Source: Callorhinus ursinus (Eukaryota > Chordata > Mammalia > Carnivora > Otariidae). Taken from it: a DNA stretch of 64,000 nt. Made by a program: the position numbers and the translations under genes. Shown here in pieces: positions 11,149 to 23,449 of this stretch (positions within the stretch are counted from its first letter, which is position 1; each line of letters begins with the position of its first letter). The notes beneath the pieces were generated by a model. That model searched no databases and was not told the origin of the DNA. It saw nothing but the letters and a program-made list of their open reading frames with translations. The DNA lies in the NCBI RefSeq assembly GCF_003265705.1, contig NW_020312894.1:62001-126000 (forward strand), read 5' to 3'.

Positions 11149-12272
11149 TTTTTTAATTTTATTATGCTATGTTAGTCACCATACAATACATCATTTGTTT
11201 TTGATGTGGTGGTCCACAATTCATTGTTTTTGTATAACACCCAGTGCTCCATGCAATACGTGCCCTCCTTAATACCCACCACCAGGCTAACCCATACCCC
11301 CTCCCCCTTCCCTCTAAAACCCTCAGTTTGTTTCTCAGAGTCCATCGTCTCTCATGGTTTGTCTCTCCCTCCGATTCCCCCCCTTCATTTTTCCCTTCCT
11401 TCTCCTAGTGTCCTCCGTGCTATTCCTTACGTTTCACAAATAAGTGAAACCATATGATGATTGACTTTCTCTGCTTGACTTATTCCACTTAGCATCATCT
11501 CCTCCAGTCCCATCCATGTTGATGTAAAAGTTGGGTATTCATCCTTTCTGACGGCTGAGTAATATTCCATTGTATATATGGACCACATCTTCTTTATCCA
11601 TTCGTCTGTTGAAGGGCGTCTCGGCTCTTTCCACAGTTTGGCTATTGCGGACATTGCTGCTATGAACATTGGGGTTCAGGTGCCCCTTCTTTTCACTACA
11701 TCTGTATCTTTGGGGTAAATACCCGGGAGTGCAATTGCTGGGTCATAGGGTAGCTCTATTTTTAATTTTTTGAGGCACTTCCACACTGTTTTCCAAAGTG
11801 GTTGTGCCAACTTGCATTCCCACCAACAGTGTAAGAGGGCTCCCCTTTCTCCACAACCTCTCCAACATTTGTTGTTTCTTGCCTTGTCAATTTTTGCCAT
11901 TCTAACTGGTGTAAGGTGGTATCTCAATGTGGTTTTGATTTGAATTTCCCTGATGGCTAATGATGATGAATATTTTTTCATGTGTCTGTTAGCCATTTGT
12001 ATGTCTTCTTTGGAGAAGTGTCTGTTCACGTCTTCTGCCCATTTTTTGACTTATTTGTTTTTTGGGTGTTGAGTTTGAGAAGTTCTTTATAGATCTTGGA
12101 TACCAGCTCTTTGTCTGTAGTGTCATTTGCAAATATCTTCTCCCATACTGTGGGTTGCCTCTTTGTTTGTTGACTGTTTCCTTTGCTGTGCAGAAGCTTT
12201 TTATCTTGATGAAGTCCCAAAAGTTCATTTTTGCTTTTGTTTCACTAGCCTTTGGAAATGTATCTTGAAAGA
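11149..12272 (-). mobile_element. LINE-1 3' end, 5'-truncated
   Basis: Minus-strand ORF2 C-terminal frames (11427-12029) and 3'UTR. Flanked by a perfect 14-bp duplication TTTTCAAGATCTTT at 11135-11148 and 12273-12286, so both ends are defined. Confidence 0.95.
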
Positions 12273-12695
12273 TTTTCAAGATCTTTATGATATAGTCAAT
12301 TTTCAAAAAAGGCAATAACACCTTCATCTCTCCAAATAATGTGCACATTAAATTACTGGACATGTTCCCCAAATTATGTATCAGTTTGTCATATTTCCTG
12401 TCAGGATATTCAAGACAATGTTTTACATGAGAAATAATGACCATTTATTCCTTTTCTGGCATTTTAAATTAAAGTTCATTTTTTAAAAAGCTAAATCCTC
12501 ATTTTAACTGGGGAAACAATGCAAAGATAAGTGAAGAAAGTTACTACCTTTCCCACCTCTCCTCCGGACTCACCCCTGCAAAGTCCCTAGGGTCAGCAGC
12601 CAGCCACACATTGCTCCTTTTGGCCACACGTATAGATGCATGGAGGTGGGGTGAGGGAGCCACTGCTGCTGGATTATAAAACACAGGGCCTTGCT

Positions 12696-13005
12696 AAGGC
12701 ACCTGGGTGGCTCAGTCAGTGAAATGCCTGCCTTCAACTCCACTTGTGATCCCAGCATCCTGGGATCGAGCCCAGCATAGGGTTCCCTGCTTACTGGGGA
12801 GCCTGCCTCTCCCTCTGCCTCTGCCCTCCTCCTGCTCATGATCATGCTCTCTCTTAAATAAATAAAATCTTTATTTTTTTATTATTTTTTAAATTTTTCA
12901 TTATGTTCAGTTAACCAAATATAGTACATCATAAGTTTTTGTTGTAGTGCTCAATGATTCATTAGTTGCTTATAACAAAATAACAAAAAATCTTTAAAAC
13001 AAAAA
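12696..13005 (+). mobile_element. Can-SINE split by a short L1 tail
   Basis: SINE head at 12696 and tail resuming at about 12987. A perfect 13-bp target duplication ACAGGGCCTTGCT flanks the whole (12683-12695 and 13006-13018). Confidence 0.93.
12874..12986 (-). mobile_element. 113-bp LINE-1 3'-tail insertion inside the SINE tail
   Basis: Only the last ~100 bp of an L1 3'UTR plus poly(A), on the minus strand. A perfect 10-bp duplication AAAATCTTTA (12864-12873 and 12987-12996) shows an independent retrotransposition into the SINE tail. Confidence 0.9.
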
Positions 13006-13034
13006 ACAGGGCCTTGCTGTTCCACTCCCCTACT

Positions 13035-13226
13035 TTCTTTTTTTTTTTTAGATTTTATTTATTTATTTGAGAGAGAGAGTATACACACAGAGGAAGAGGG
13101 AAAGTGAGAAGCAGAAGCAGACTCCCCACTGAGCAGGGAGCCCACTGTGGGTTTAGAGCCCAGTACCCTGAGATCATGACCTGAGCCAAAGACAGATGCT
13201 TAACCAGCTGAATCATCCAGGAACCC
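13035..13226 (-). mobile_element. Can-SINE
   Basis: Minus-strand SINE: T-rich tail, GATTTTATTTATTTATTTGA, AG-rich stretch, and a head ending near GGAACCCC. Moderately diverged. Confidence 0.9.
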
Positions 13227-13674
13227 CTTGCCTACTTGTTTTTATTCCCTCACCAAATATTTCTTGGGCATTCTCTTTGATATCAATGAATGTAGATTCT
13301 GGTCATTCCTTTAAATGCTGCACAATATTCCATGGTGTGATACATGATAAAATAAAGGAAATTTTCAACTTCTAATGTTTATGGGCCCTGCTCCTGGGCT
13401 CCCAGGGAAGCCATACTTGAACATTTACCAAGGTCAGAATGACTGGGCAAAGTCTCACAACATGGCTCTATTTCTGCCCCAGCACACTTTGTACATCAGC
13501 TTTGTTTAAAATATAACCAAAAGGGGGCATTCCAAACACAAAGATAAACAAAAGGAAGAAAGCTCACTTGTTCCTGTAAGATTAAGGTTACACAGGTCCT
13601 TACACACCAGAAGCTAAAGATGAGGTCAGCAACTTTTTCTGAAATGCCCTTTGTCTGATGACTTGTAACTTTTT

Positions 13675-13877
13675 TTAAAAAAAATTTATTTATTTATTTT
13701 TTTTTTTTGACAGAGAGAGACGCAGCGAGAGAGGGAACACAAGCAGGGGGCGCGGGAGAGGGAGAAGCAGGCTTCCCGCTGAGCGGGGAGACCGATGTGG
13801 GGCTCGATCCCAGGACCCCGGGATCACGACCTGAGCCGAAGGCAGACGCCCAACGACTGAGCCACCCAGGCGCCCGA
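13675..13877 (-). mobile_element. Can-SINE, young-looking
   Basis: Near-consensus minus-strand SINE with CpGs retained. Perfect 14-bp duplication ACTTGTAACTTTTT at 13661-13674 and 13878-13891. Confidence 0.95.
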
Positions 13878-13891
13878 ACTTGTAACTTTTT

Positions 13892-14860
13892 ATGTAAACA
13901 TATAACCCTGTACCAAATGTTCTTCCATGGAGCGTCCTCTTCTCTGTGAATATCATGTTCCCCAGGCAGCTGTCTTCACTTGGGCTCAAATAAAACTCTT
14001 CTTTTTAGAGATTCTAAAAGATTTGTTCATTTTTGTATCGACATATACCACACCCAATAAACTGTTCCCCCAAGAAGGTACGTTTGTGTTGTTTCCAGTT
14101 TTCTTGCTTGCTTTTTGCCCACAGTAAAGGACACTGTCTTGAGGATTCTCTCACATAATTTTCATTTCCTGTTGTTGCTATTTCTGTGGTTCCCAAACCC
14201 AGAATAATTGGGTCAAAGGGTCTGTATCATTTTCCTTGGAGGAGGTTCTGCCAGATTACTTTCAAGAAGGCTGGAGCAGCCCCCTCTCATCCACGCTCGT
14301 GTGTTCCCCACTTGCCCACCTTCCTGCCTCAGTGGGTCTCAGGGGATTGGCCTGGAGGAGAACCGTGCATCAGTCACTCCATTGCCCTGATCTGCATGTT
14401 CCCATTGACAAGTGTAAACATCTTCCATGTGCTCACTAGAATCAAGGTTGCAATTTCCAACCCTTGCACTCAAATCCAGGTGTGCTTTGTTCTTATTTCC
14501 ACAGAACACGTTCCCAACCTGAGAATGCTGGTTCAGAAGGTTTATGTATCTTTAAAATATAATTAACTATTTAATTTCCTTATCTATTAATTACCTGTCC
14601 ATTTTCCTTGTCCATCTTTCTCCTGGTTGTTTATCCTTTTTTTTTCCAAATTGTATGTGTTCTTCACATGTAAGGGGATTAAGTATTTGCTTATCATGTG
14701 AGTGTATATGCACAATCTTCCCTGTGTGGTTTCATTATGCTGGCTTTAATACAATCAGATATATCTATCTTTTTTAATGGCTTCTGCATTTTCTGTATTG
14801 CTTAGCACAGATTTGTTGGAATTGCTTTCTAGATTTTCTTCATGGATAGATAGATGAATA
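13892..14860 (-). repeat. Ancient L1 3'UTR-like sequence, heavily diverged
   Basis: Phrases such as AATTGGGTCAAAGGGTCTGTA and the block before 14450 resemble antisense L1MC/ME 3' ends. The rest is AT-rich with no gene. Confidence 0.35.
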
Positions 14861-14869
14861 GATATTCTT

Positions 14870-16350
14870 TTAAAATATGCTTTCAACAGAGTTGCTCCAG
14901 CATCTTGTGAAGAAACTGCGGGGACTCAGCTCCTGCCTGCCCTTTGGTAGTGCATCAGGGGTTGGCTCAGATCTCCTGCAGCAGCCCAGCACCTGCTGTT
15001 GACCACTGATGCACACAGACAAAGTATGGTGCTGAGTCTGGGTCAGCAGAAACTGGCTCCTGTCATATAGCATGTGTTATGGGGTAACATCAGTGTCCTG
15101 AAGCCCTCCCCTTTTTTACTGAAAAACTGTCCACTTCTGGAATCCAAGTGATGATGGTATATGAAATGCTTTCAAAATAACAGAGTGTCTCTAATGTGAA
15201 TGGTGCCCATGCACATGGAGCCTCGGATCCCACAGTGTGATGACACACTCAGGGGCCCTGGTACAGAGTGAGTGTCCAGAACAAAGGCTCTGTCTTTGAA
15301 AGGTGCTCTCCAACCTTGTACTGGTTCCTAAAAAGTAAGTCTGTATGGTGGAATATCTTACATGCACCAGCAAGTAGAGTTTCTCCAAGCTGGGCTTTCT
15401 ATAGGAGTTCTGACTTCAGCTGAAGTAAGTGCCTGCTTAAACCAGACAAAAATATGAATACTAATCATTTATTCAACAGGTTTACCAGGTACCTCCTCTG
15501 TGCCAAATACCATTCTAGCCAAAAAGGAGATCTTCAGGGCACCAAGCAGACAGAGTGTGGCACCCAGTAATCTCCATGTTGACTTTGGGGACTGTGTTAG
15601 AGAGTTTCTCTCAATTCTCTCCTTTGATCACACAATAATTCTGGCAGGTGGCTAATACTACCCTTGAACAGATGTCCAGCAGAGGCAGAGAGTGACAGAA
15701 TACTTTGCTCAGGACTGCAACTTTAGTAAATCTGGGAGCATGGACTTGAAGTGAGGCAGCTGCAGAGCTAATGGAGGTGCTCCTCTGGAAGGATGCCTCC
15801 GTGCTGGGAAGACTGGACCATGGGCCTCAGGCCTCCTGTTTCTCCATCCCAACAAACAGAACCAAATATGTTTTTCAGGAAACCTGGGCCCAGCTTTCCT
15901 TCCTGAGTCAGTGCAGATGCGGGAGTCTGCTCTTGATGGGTGACTTCTCCCCAACACACTTGGCAGCAGCAGGAGGACATCAGTGCCCTCGAGCACCTAT
16001 GAGGGCTAGGCTCTGAAGCCCTCTGTCCACTGCTTATGTGGACACTGGCCAAAAGGTCAGAGAGAAGAGGGCGTGGTATACTTCCTTCTTTCCCTCCCCA
16101 TGCAGGTGGAACACACTGGGACCACACGGAGGAAACTGTGTGGTGACCTTCACTGCTGCCTTTTGGTGGGACTTGTTGGGGACTCTGGCCACAGGAGAAG
16201 TGTCCAGCTCAAGGGGGGCCTCACATGCTGTGTGGAGGTCACCACATAGTCCAGCCCTCAGTTCTCAGTTCTTCACCCCACTTTAGTTCATGTGATGTTA
16301 TCATATTCCTTGCCTGGTGAAATAACTCAAATATATCATTTTTTTGAAAG
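14870..16350. other. Intergenic, no gene seen; MIR-like at about 15460-15770
   Basis: 15460-15770 shows the MIR order of words (GTGCCAAATACCATTCTA, later AGAGTGACAGAATACTTTGC). The remainder is unremarkable; open frames are short and overlap on both strands. Confidence 0.4.
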
Positions 16351-16419
16351 AAGGGTTTTTTTATTTTTTTAAAATTAAATTAAATTTAATTTAATTTAAA
16401 TATAAATTTTATTTATATT

Positions 16420-16584
16420 TATTTTATTTATTTGTCAGAGAGAGAGAGAGAGAGAGAACAAGCAGGGGGAGAAGCAGGCTCCCAGTCGAGCAAGGAGCCT
16501 GATTTGGGACTCCATCCCAGGACCCTGGGATCATGACCCTAGCCAAAGGCAGGCGCTTAACCAACTGAGCCACTCAGGCCTCCA
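16420..16584 (-). mobile_element. Can-SINE
   Basis: Minus-strand SINE whose tail merges into an AT-only stretch (16365-16440, TTAAAT-type). Head ends at about 16584, beside the next SINE. Confidence 0.88.
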
Positions 16585-16593
16585 GGAACAAGT

Positions 16594-16792
16594 TTTTTTT
16601 TTTTTTTTTAAGATTGATTTACCTATTTGAAAGAGGGAGGAAGGGAAAGAGGGAGAGGGAGAGAGTGTCTTAAGCAGACTCAGCGCTGAGTGAGAGGAGC
16701 CTGATGCGGCTGGATCTGAGGACCCTGAGATCAACATCTGAGCTAAAACCAAGAGTTGATGTTTAACCGTCTGCTTTACCCAGGAACCCCCA
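16594..16792 (-). mobile_element. Can-SINE inserted beside the previous one
   Basis: Diverged minus-strand SINE. GAACAAGTTT repeats on both sides (about 16584-16593 and 16793-16802), a likely 10-bp target duplication. Confidence 0.85.
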
Positions 16793-16802
16793 GAACAAGT
16801 TT

Positions 16803-19027
16803 ATTTTTCATCCCACAACACAAACTCACTCTTTTTAGTCTTTTTTCCTGCCCCCCCCCCAAAAAAGAAAAAACAACCATTGGTGTGATTTAGGGACCTC
16901 ACAAGGAAACTTAAAGAGAGTTCTGCGTTTCTGTGTCTGGGACCGAGGCACTTGGTACAAATCGCTCTTGAAGATGGCAGTGGTGGGGGGCTTCCTCTGC
17001 CCTGATGAATGCGCACTCTGTAAATAAAAGTGGACTTCATAAATAAATATTTGTGTTTGGCAGAAAAAACAGTTACGGACTTTGAGAGGGGTTGCAAAAT
17101 TGGGGCCAAAGTCATTGGCTTGTGTGTGATGGACAGCTGAGGCAAACCCAGCGGGGCTGAGCAGGAGGCTCTCCACCCTCACCCCCCCACACCACCCACC
17201 CCCACGCTCGCAAGGAGCTGTGGGAGAAGCACAAGGAGTGCAGCGCAGCTCCGGTGCCAGAGGGCCCAGAGGAATGAGACAAAGGCCATCGGGGACCCAG
17301 GAGGGGGCTTGCGTCCAGGTTTCAGGATGGGAGAAGATTCGGGGGAGTGGGGAGAATCAACATTAATGCACCTCTTCTTACTAAAACAGTGTGGTCTATG
17401 CTCTTTTCATAACCCACTCTCACTTGATGCATGAACATGTTGCTGTGCTGGTAAGTCGTCCTGAACCCGGGAATTTAAGTGGCCGGATGCTTACCGTTTC
17501 CACAGCCTGCTGCAGATGACTTTTGGTTTGTCTCCTGTTTCCTCTCACACAGAACCCTGACAAACTCCTTCCTGGTGGAGGCGCGGGAGCACCATCCCAC
17601 ACCTTCCTCTGCTCTGTGACAGGGAGCTGTGAAAACCCCAGACTGAGGACCCACGTGGTCTCCCGATTTCCTGGTGTGGAAGGGCCCAACTCGGTCATAA
17701 AGCCCCAGGCACTTCTGGCTCCAATCAGAGCTGAGGAGGGTGCCCCTCCGCCTTCAGCCTCAAGCCACAGGAACATGTCCTCACCCAGCCCAGTCCTGGT
17801 CACACCAGGGAACTATGGACGCATCTGTTTCTCTGCCCCAAAGACCCTGTGAGGGGGTTCCCTCCTGAACCAGGCTCTCCCACTTCTTAACAGGGGCTCG
17901 AGCCCTGGGTAGTTCTGCGTCAACAGTGGAGAGCTTCCTTCAGATGGGAGTCCTGAACCCGGATGCCTTGACTCCTGAGAAATCATACCTGTGCTGTAAC
18001 TGACCCTAATCAGGGAAGAGTGTGAGCAGTCCCCAGGAATGTCTGCTGTGCCCACCTACAAGAGAACAGTGTGGAGAGCAGGACACCAGTGGTCAGGGTG
18101 GTCAGGACCACCCTCCCCAAGAGAAATCGCTACTAGGTATGAAGAGTCCACTAGGCCTGTCATTTGGGAAAGTGTTGCCCGAAAATTCACATTCAGGTTC
18201 GCAGGTAAGTTGGGGATTGCATGAGGGCCCAGGGCCAGAACTGCTTGCTGGGTCCACCTCTGATATGGGGGTCTTCCGTGGGGCCCTCCGGCGTCACGGG
18301 TCAACTTCCACCACACCCCAACTCGGGTCTCCAAGGCCGTGCTGGCAAGGGCTGAAGGCTCAAGACTCCAGTGGGGTTCTTGTCAGGAAGCCTTATGCAA
18401 CACCTGGCCCATCACTCTCAGCCCACATGCACACCTGTACACACTCCTGCTTCCCACAGCAACACCTGTACATGTGCTTGCTGCATGTCACATAGTATGT
18501 GCCTCCTGTCACACACACATCACACGCATACTTCATTCATCATATACACACATACAGGCTTCATGTCCCACACATGTGCATACTTGATTCATTACACAAA
18601 CACACACAGACGTGCGTGTGTGTGTGCCCATGTAACATATACACAGAGTCTTTCTCACTCTGATTCCTCCCTGTTCCTCTGATGGAGCATGCTATGTCTA
18701 GTCAAAACTTGATTTTTGTACATGTCATCTGTGAGGCAGGAAATCCCCCCTCCCCCAGTCAACAACCTCACTCCCTGTGGGAACATCTGTGATTTCTGAA
18801 TTGGACCTGTCCAGTCACTTTCCCCCAGTTTCTTTAGGATAATGGGACTCCTTTCCTAGTGGGGTTGCAGCATCTTGAAGAGGGTTGGCTTTGCTCTGAG
18901 CCACTGAGGACACAGGTCATATGCCTTCTCTTATTTCACCCCTGTACAACCTCAAAAACCTCCTCTCCAATTTAACAATATATTTTAGTTTTTATTAAAT
19001 CTGTCCTAAGAGCAAGTTCTATGTTTC
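16803..19027. other. Intergenic, no gene seen
   Basis: Unique-looking sequence with a C-run near 16850, a CA-rich microsatellite-like patch at 18490-18650, and no exon or repeat I can name. The longest frames (about 157 codons) overlap others and show no domain. Confidence 0.5.
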
Positions 19028-19607
19028 TTTCTTTTTTTTGATGTAGTGACCCACGATCCATTGTATTCATATAACACCCAGTGCTCCATGCAGTAGTGCC
19101 CTCCTTAATACCCATCACCGGGCTCACCCATCTCCCCTCCCCCCTCCCCTCTGAAACGCTGTTTGTTTCTCAGAGTCCATAGTCTCTCATGGTTCATCTC
19201 TCCCTCCGATTTCCCTCCCTTCATTTCTCCCTTCCTTCTAATGTCCTCCCTGCTATTCCTTATGGTCCACAATTAAGTGAAACCATATGATAATTGACTT
19301 TCTCTGCTTGACTTATTTCACTGCAGTCCCATCCGTGTTGATGTAAAAGTTGGGTATTCATCCTTTCTGATGGCTGGGTAATATTCCATTGTATATATGG
19401 ACCACATCTTCTTTATCCATTCATCTTTTGAAGGGGATCTTGGCTCTTTCCACAGTTGGGCTATTGCAGACATTGCTGCTATGAACATTGGGGTGCATAT
19501 GGCCCTTCTTTTCACTACATCTGTGTCTTTGGGGTAAATACCCAGGAGTACAATTGCTGGGTCATAGGTAGCTCTATTTTTAAGTTTTTGAGGAACCTCC
19601 ACACTGT
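19028..19607 (-). mobile_element. LINE-1 3' end, 5'-truncated
   Basis: Minus-strand ORF2 C-terminus ([20 protein letters not shown]) and 3'UTR. Sharp ends at both sides; no clear target duplication found. Confidence 0.92.
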
Positions 19608-19609
19608 AA

Positions 19610-20550
19610 CTCTCTAGTTATCAAAATATGTATCTCTGCTATTTTACAGCAGTTGCCAAGCCATGTTGATGCCCTGCCCCACAGAGGCCTTGTGTAATTC
19701 TAGGTGCCTCAGGGTGGGTCTGCCAGACAGCCTAGTGGCCCTGCTGCCAAGTGGAGCATGCTCCAAGGACAGCACTCCCCTTGGGGGCTCTTCTCCATGA
19801 AATAGTCCTTCCTCAATACCAACCTCATGCACTGACCTTTCTTCATTACACTCCCGGAGGTCACTTTTCTTCCATGTCTCAAAGATACCCAGTTTCATCT
19901 TTTTATATGAAAGAGGATAATACCATTAACTGAGGGTTTCCTTGAACCTCCTGTAACCCAGGGCATGGGAGCTACCTATGAAGATGATGGGGAAACTGCA
20001 TGTCTGAAATTAAATCACTAGCAGCTGACAGAGCATTTTTCTCCATGGATGGCCAATGGAACTGATGTTGTTTTCATTGTTATAACTTTAAGATGTTTTT
20101 TTAATGCCCATGTTAAACACAAACAAAATACGTATAGAATAAACACAATGGGAAACGAAAGGGAATCAAAGCATGTCACTACAAAAAAAAAGTCAACTAA
20201 ACACAAAGAAGTGCAGTAAGACAGAAGGGGAAAGACAGAAGAGCTAGAACACTTACAGGAAAACGATGAACAGAAAAGCTGTGGTAACGTCCTCCCTATC
20301 AGCAATAACTTCAGTGTAAATGGTTGAGACTCACTTCAGGTCTCAGGACACACAGACTGAAAGGGAGAGCATGGGGGAAAGACACTCAGGGTAAATATTG
20401 CCCAAGGGAAGGCAAGTGTGGCTATACTCATATGTGACAAGATAGGCATTATGTAAAACATTGTTATGAGAGACAGAGAAAAACATTCTAGAATGATACG
20501 AAGGTCAAGTGGCCAAGAAGATATAACATTATGCATATATATGCACTAAC
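19610..20550. other. Intergenic, no gene seen
   Basis: Includes an AT-rich patch at 20060-20540 that may be old L1 leading into the next element. No exon recognised. Confidence 0.45.
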
Positions 20551-22350
20551 ATCAGAATTCCTAAACATACAAAGCAAACATTGACAGAGTTGAAGAGGGA
20601 AACACACCAATCTACAACAGTAGTAGGAGTCGCCAACCCCTCACTTTCAATAATGGGAAGAACAACGAGTCAATCAATAAGGAAACAGAGGACCTTCAAC
20701 AGCACTATGGGCCAGTTTGAAGTAACAGGCATGCACGGAAGACATCACCCAACAACAGAAAAATACCCATTTTTCTCAAGAGCACATGGAACATTCTCCA
20801 GGAGATACTGCATGTTAGGTCACAAAACAAGTGTGAATAATTTTTTACAAATTGAAATCATACAATTTAAGTAGTTTTAAATCATACAAAGTATCTTTTC
20901 CAATTACATTGGATGAAACTAGAAATCAATAACAGAAGGAAAATTGGAAAATCTAATTTTGTTTGGAATGTGTGGAAATTAAGCCATCAATGGGTCAAAG
21001 AAATCAAATGAGAGATTAGAAAATACCTTGACAAAAAAAAATGAAAACACCACACACCATTACTTACAGGATACTGAAAGAATTATAGAGGGAAATATAT
21101 AGTTGTAAACACTTTCATTTAAAAAAAAATTTAAAAACTAAGAGGCAGCCCACAGAATAGGAGAAGATATTTGCAAATGACATTACAGATAAAGGACTAG
21201 TATCCAAGATCTATAAAGAACTTACCAAACTCAACACCCAAAAAACAAATAATCCAGTCAAGAAATGGGCAGAAGACATGAACAGACATTTCTCCAAAGA
21301 AGACATACAAATGGCTAACAGACACATGAAAAAATGTTCAACATCACTAGCCATCAGGGAAATACAAATCAAAACCACACAGGGAGGGGGGATGGGTTAG
21401 CCTGGTGATGGGTATTAAGGAGGGCACGTACTGCATGGAGCCCTGGGTGTTATACGAAAACAATGGATCGTGGATCACCACATCAAAAACTAATGATGTA
21501 CTGCATGGTGACTAACATAACATATTAAAATTAAAAAAAAGAAATCTGGGGAAAAAAACACAATGAGATAACACCTTACACCAGTTAGAATGGCAAAAAT
21601 GAACAAGATAGGAAACAACAAATGTTGGTGAGGTTGTAGAGAAAGGGGAAACCTCGTACACTGTTGGTAGGAATGCAAGGTGGTGCAGCCGCTCTGGAAA
21701 ACAGTGTGGAGGTTCCTCAAGATGTTAAAAATAGAGCTACCCTATGACCCACTGATTGCACTACTAGGTGTTTACCCCAAAGATACAGACGTAGTGAAAA
21801 GAAGGGGCACATGCACCCCAATGTTCACAGCAGCAGTGTCCACAATAGCCAAACTGTGGAAAGAGCCGAGATACCCTTCAGCAGATGAATGGATAAAGAA
21901 GATGTGGTTCATATATACAATGGAATATTATTCAGCCATCAGAAAGGATGAAAACCTACCATTTGCACTGACATGGATGGAACTGGAGGGGATTATGCTA
22001 AATGAAATAAGTCAAGCAGAGAAAGACAATTGTCATATGGTTCCACTCATATATGGAACATAAGTAATAGCGTGGAGGACCATAGGGAAGGGAGGGAAAA
22101 CTGATAGGGAAGAAATCAGAGAGGGAGATGAGCCATGAGAGACTATGGACTCTGGGAACCAAACTTAAGGTTACAGACGGGAGGGGGTGGAGGGATGGGG
22201 TAACTGGGTGATGGGTATTGAGGAGGGCACGTGTTGTGATGAGCACTGGGGTATTATATGCAACTAATGAATCATTGAACAGTACATCAAAAACTAATGA
22301 TGTACTATACAGTGGCTAACTGAACATAAAAATAAAATAAAATAAAAATA
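20551..22350 (+). mobile_element. LINE-1 pieces, old endonuclease part and younger 3' part
   Basis: 20580-21060 is a diverged ORF2 endonuclease/linker; 21140-22063 encodes the ORF2 C-terminus (frame 21680-22063 is open), then the 3'UTR and an A-rich tail to about 22350. A short L1 tail interrupts it at about 21375-21545. Confidence 0.9.
21375..21545 (+). mobile_element. Short LINE-1 3'UTR insertion within L1
   Basis: About 165 bp of L1 3'UTR and A-rich tail split the host phrase AAAACCACA / CAATGAGAT. The duplication is blurred by A-runs. Confidence 0.8.
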
Positions 22351-23449
22351 AAGGATTTCAGTTTTTAAGGAAAGATGTCAGTAGAGTAGGGGTCCTCATT
22401 TCATCTGGTCCCTTGAATTTGGCTAGATAACTATCAAATCATTCTGAACACCTATGAATTCAACCTGAGATGTAAGGAAAAAAACTCTGGAATTCTACAA
22501 ATAGAAAAGTGACCACTTTTTGCAAGGTAGGAGGTGCAGAGAAGTGAATCGGAGGGGATATACTGGAAGATTAATGGTGGGGGGGGGCGAGGGAGCCTCC
22601 ATAAGCCAGCTACCAGAAAGTGATACAGCACGAGATCACAAAATTGGAACTTTTAGAAATCTGCTCCAGTGAGAGATGCCCCTGCCTAAAAGGTGCTCAG
22701 GTGGCAAAGCGGGGCAGAATCTTAGGTGGGACAGTGTGGTCTCAGGATCTCCAGGGTTACAGAAAGAACAGGGTTGCCTGAGCCAGCAGAGTTCACAAGC
22801 ATTGAGCAGGGAAACTGGCTATTGTCAGCAAGCCCTGGAGGGGGCTGTCACCTCAGTTTGCCATAAACCATGAACTGCAGCACAATTGGGTGACTGATTT
22901 TCATGTGGGGGTTCTGCAAAGGGCAGAAACAGGGTGACCCTTGCCTTCCCTCAGGAGGATTGGTCTGGGCATGCGCCGCAGAAGTCTGCAGAGTTTGGCC
23001 CACACAAAAGTGAAAACTGCTTTTCCCTGAGGGTTTACTGAAGAGAGGGGGCTGTGATCTTTCAGCTCGGGCTGGAGATCAGGGCATGGCCAATTTTATC
23101 TTCATCCTCTAAAGTGTTAAAAGCCTTCAGGGAACAAAAGTCACATAGAGCAACCAGAAGCAGCTTACACTGAGCCCGGCCCCCTGGCAAGGTGCTGTGC
23201 AACTCCACCCAGGCAAAGACACATGAGAATCAGTGCAGCAGGCCCCTCCCCCAGAAGACCAGCTGGAACAGCAGGCAAATATCAAGTTTAATAAACACAC
23301 AGAACTGCAAAACTCCAGGGCTAGGGGAAAATAGTATATAGAATTTGAGGTAATTTCTCATGACTCTTTTATCTTTCAGTTTAAAATTTTCCTTTTTTTC
23401 CTTTTCAACTAGTTTCGTTATTTTTTTCATTTGTTTGGTTTTGGTTTTT

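Noticed and set aside
17190..17400. Processed pseudogene suggested by GAGCTGTGGGAGAAGCACAA
   Set aside because: No extended frame, poly(A) tail or target duplication could be seen.
18480..18660. CRISPR-like or satellite array
   Set aside because: It is an irregular CA-rich patch without fixed repeats and spacers, in a mammalian genome.
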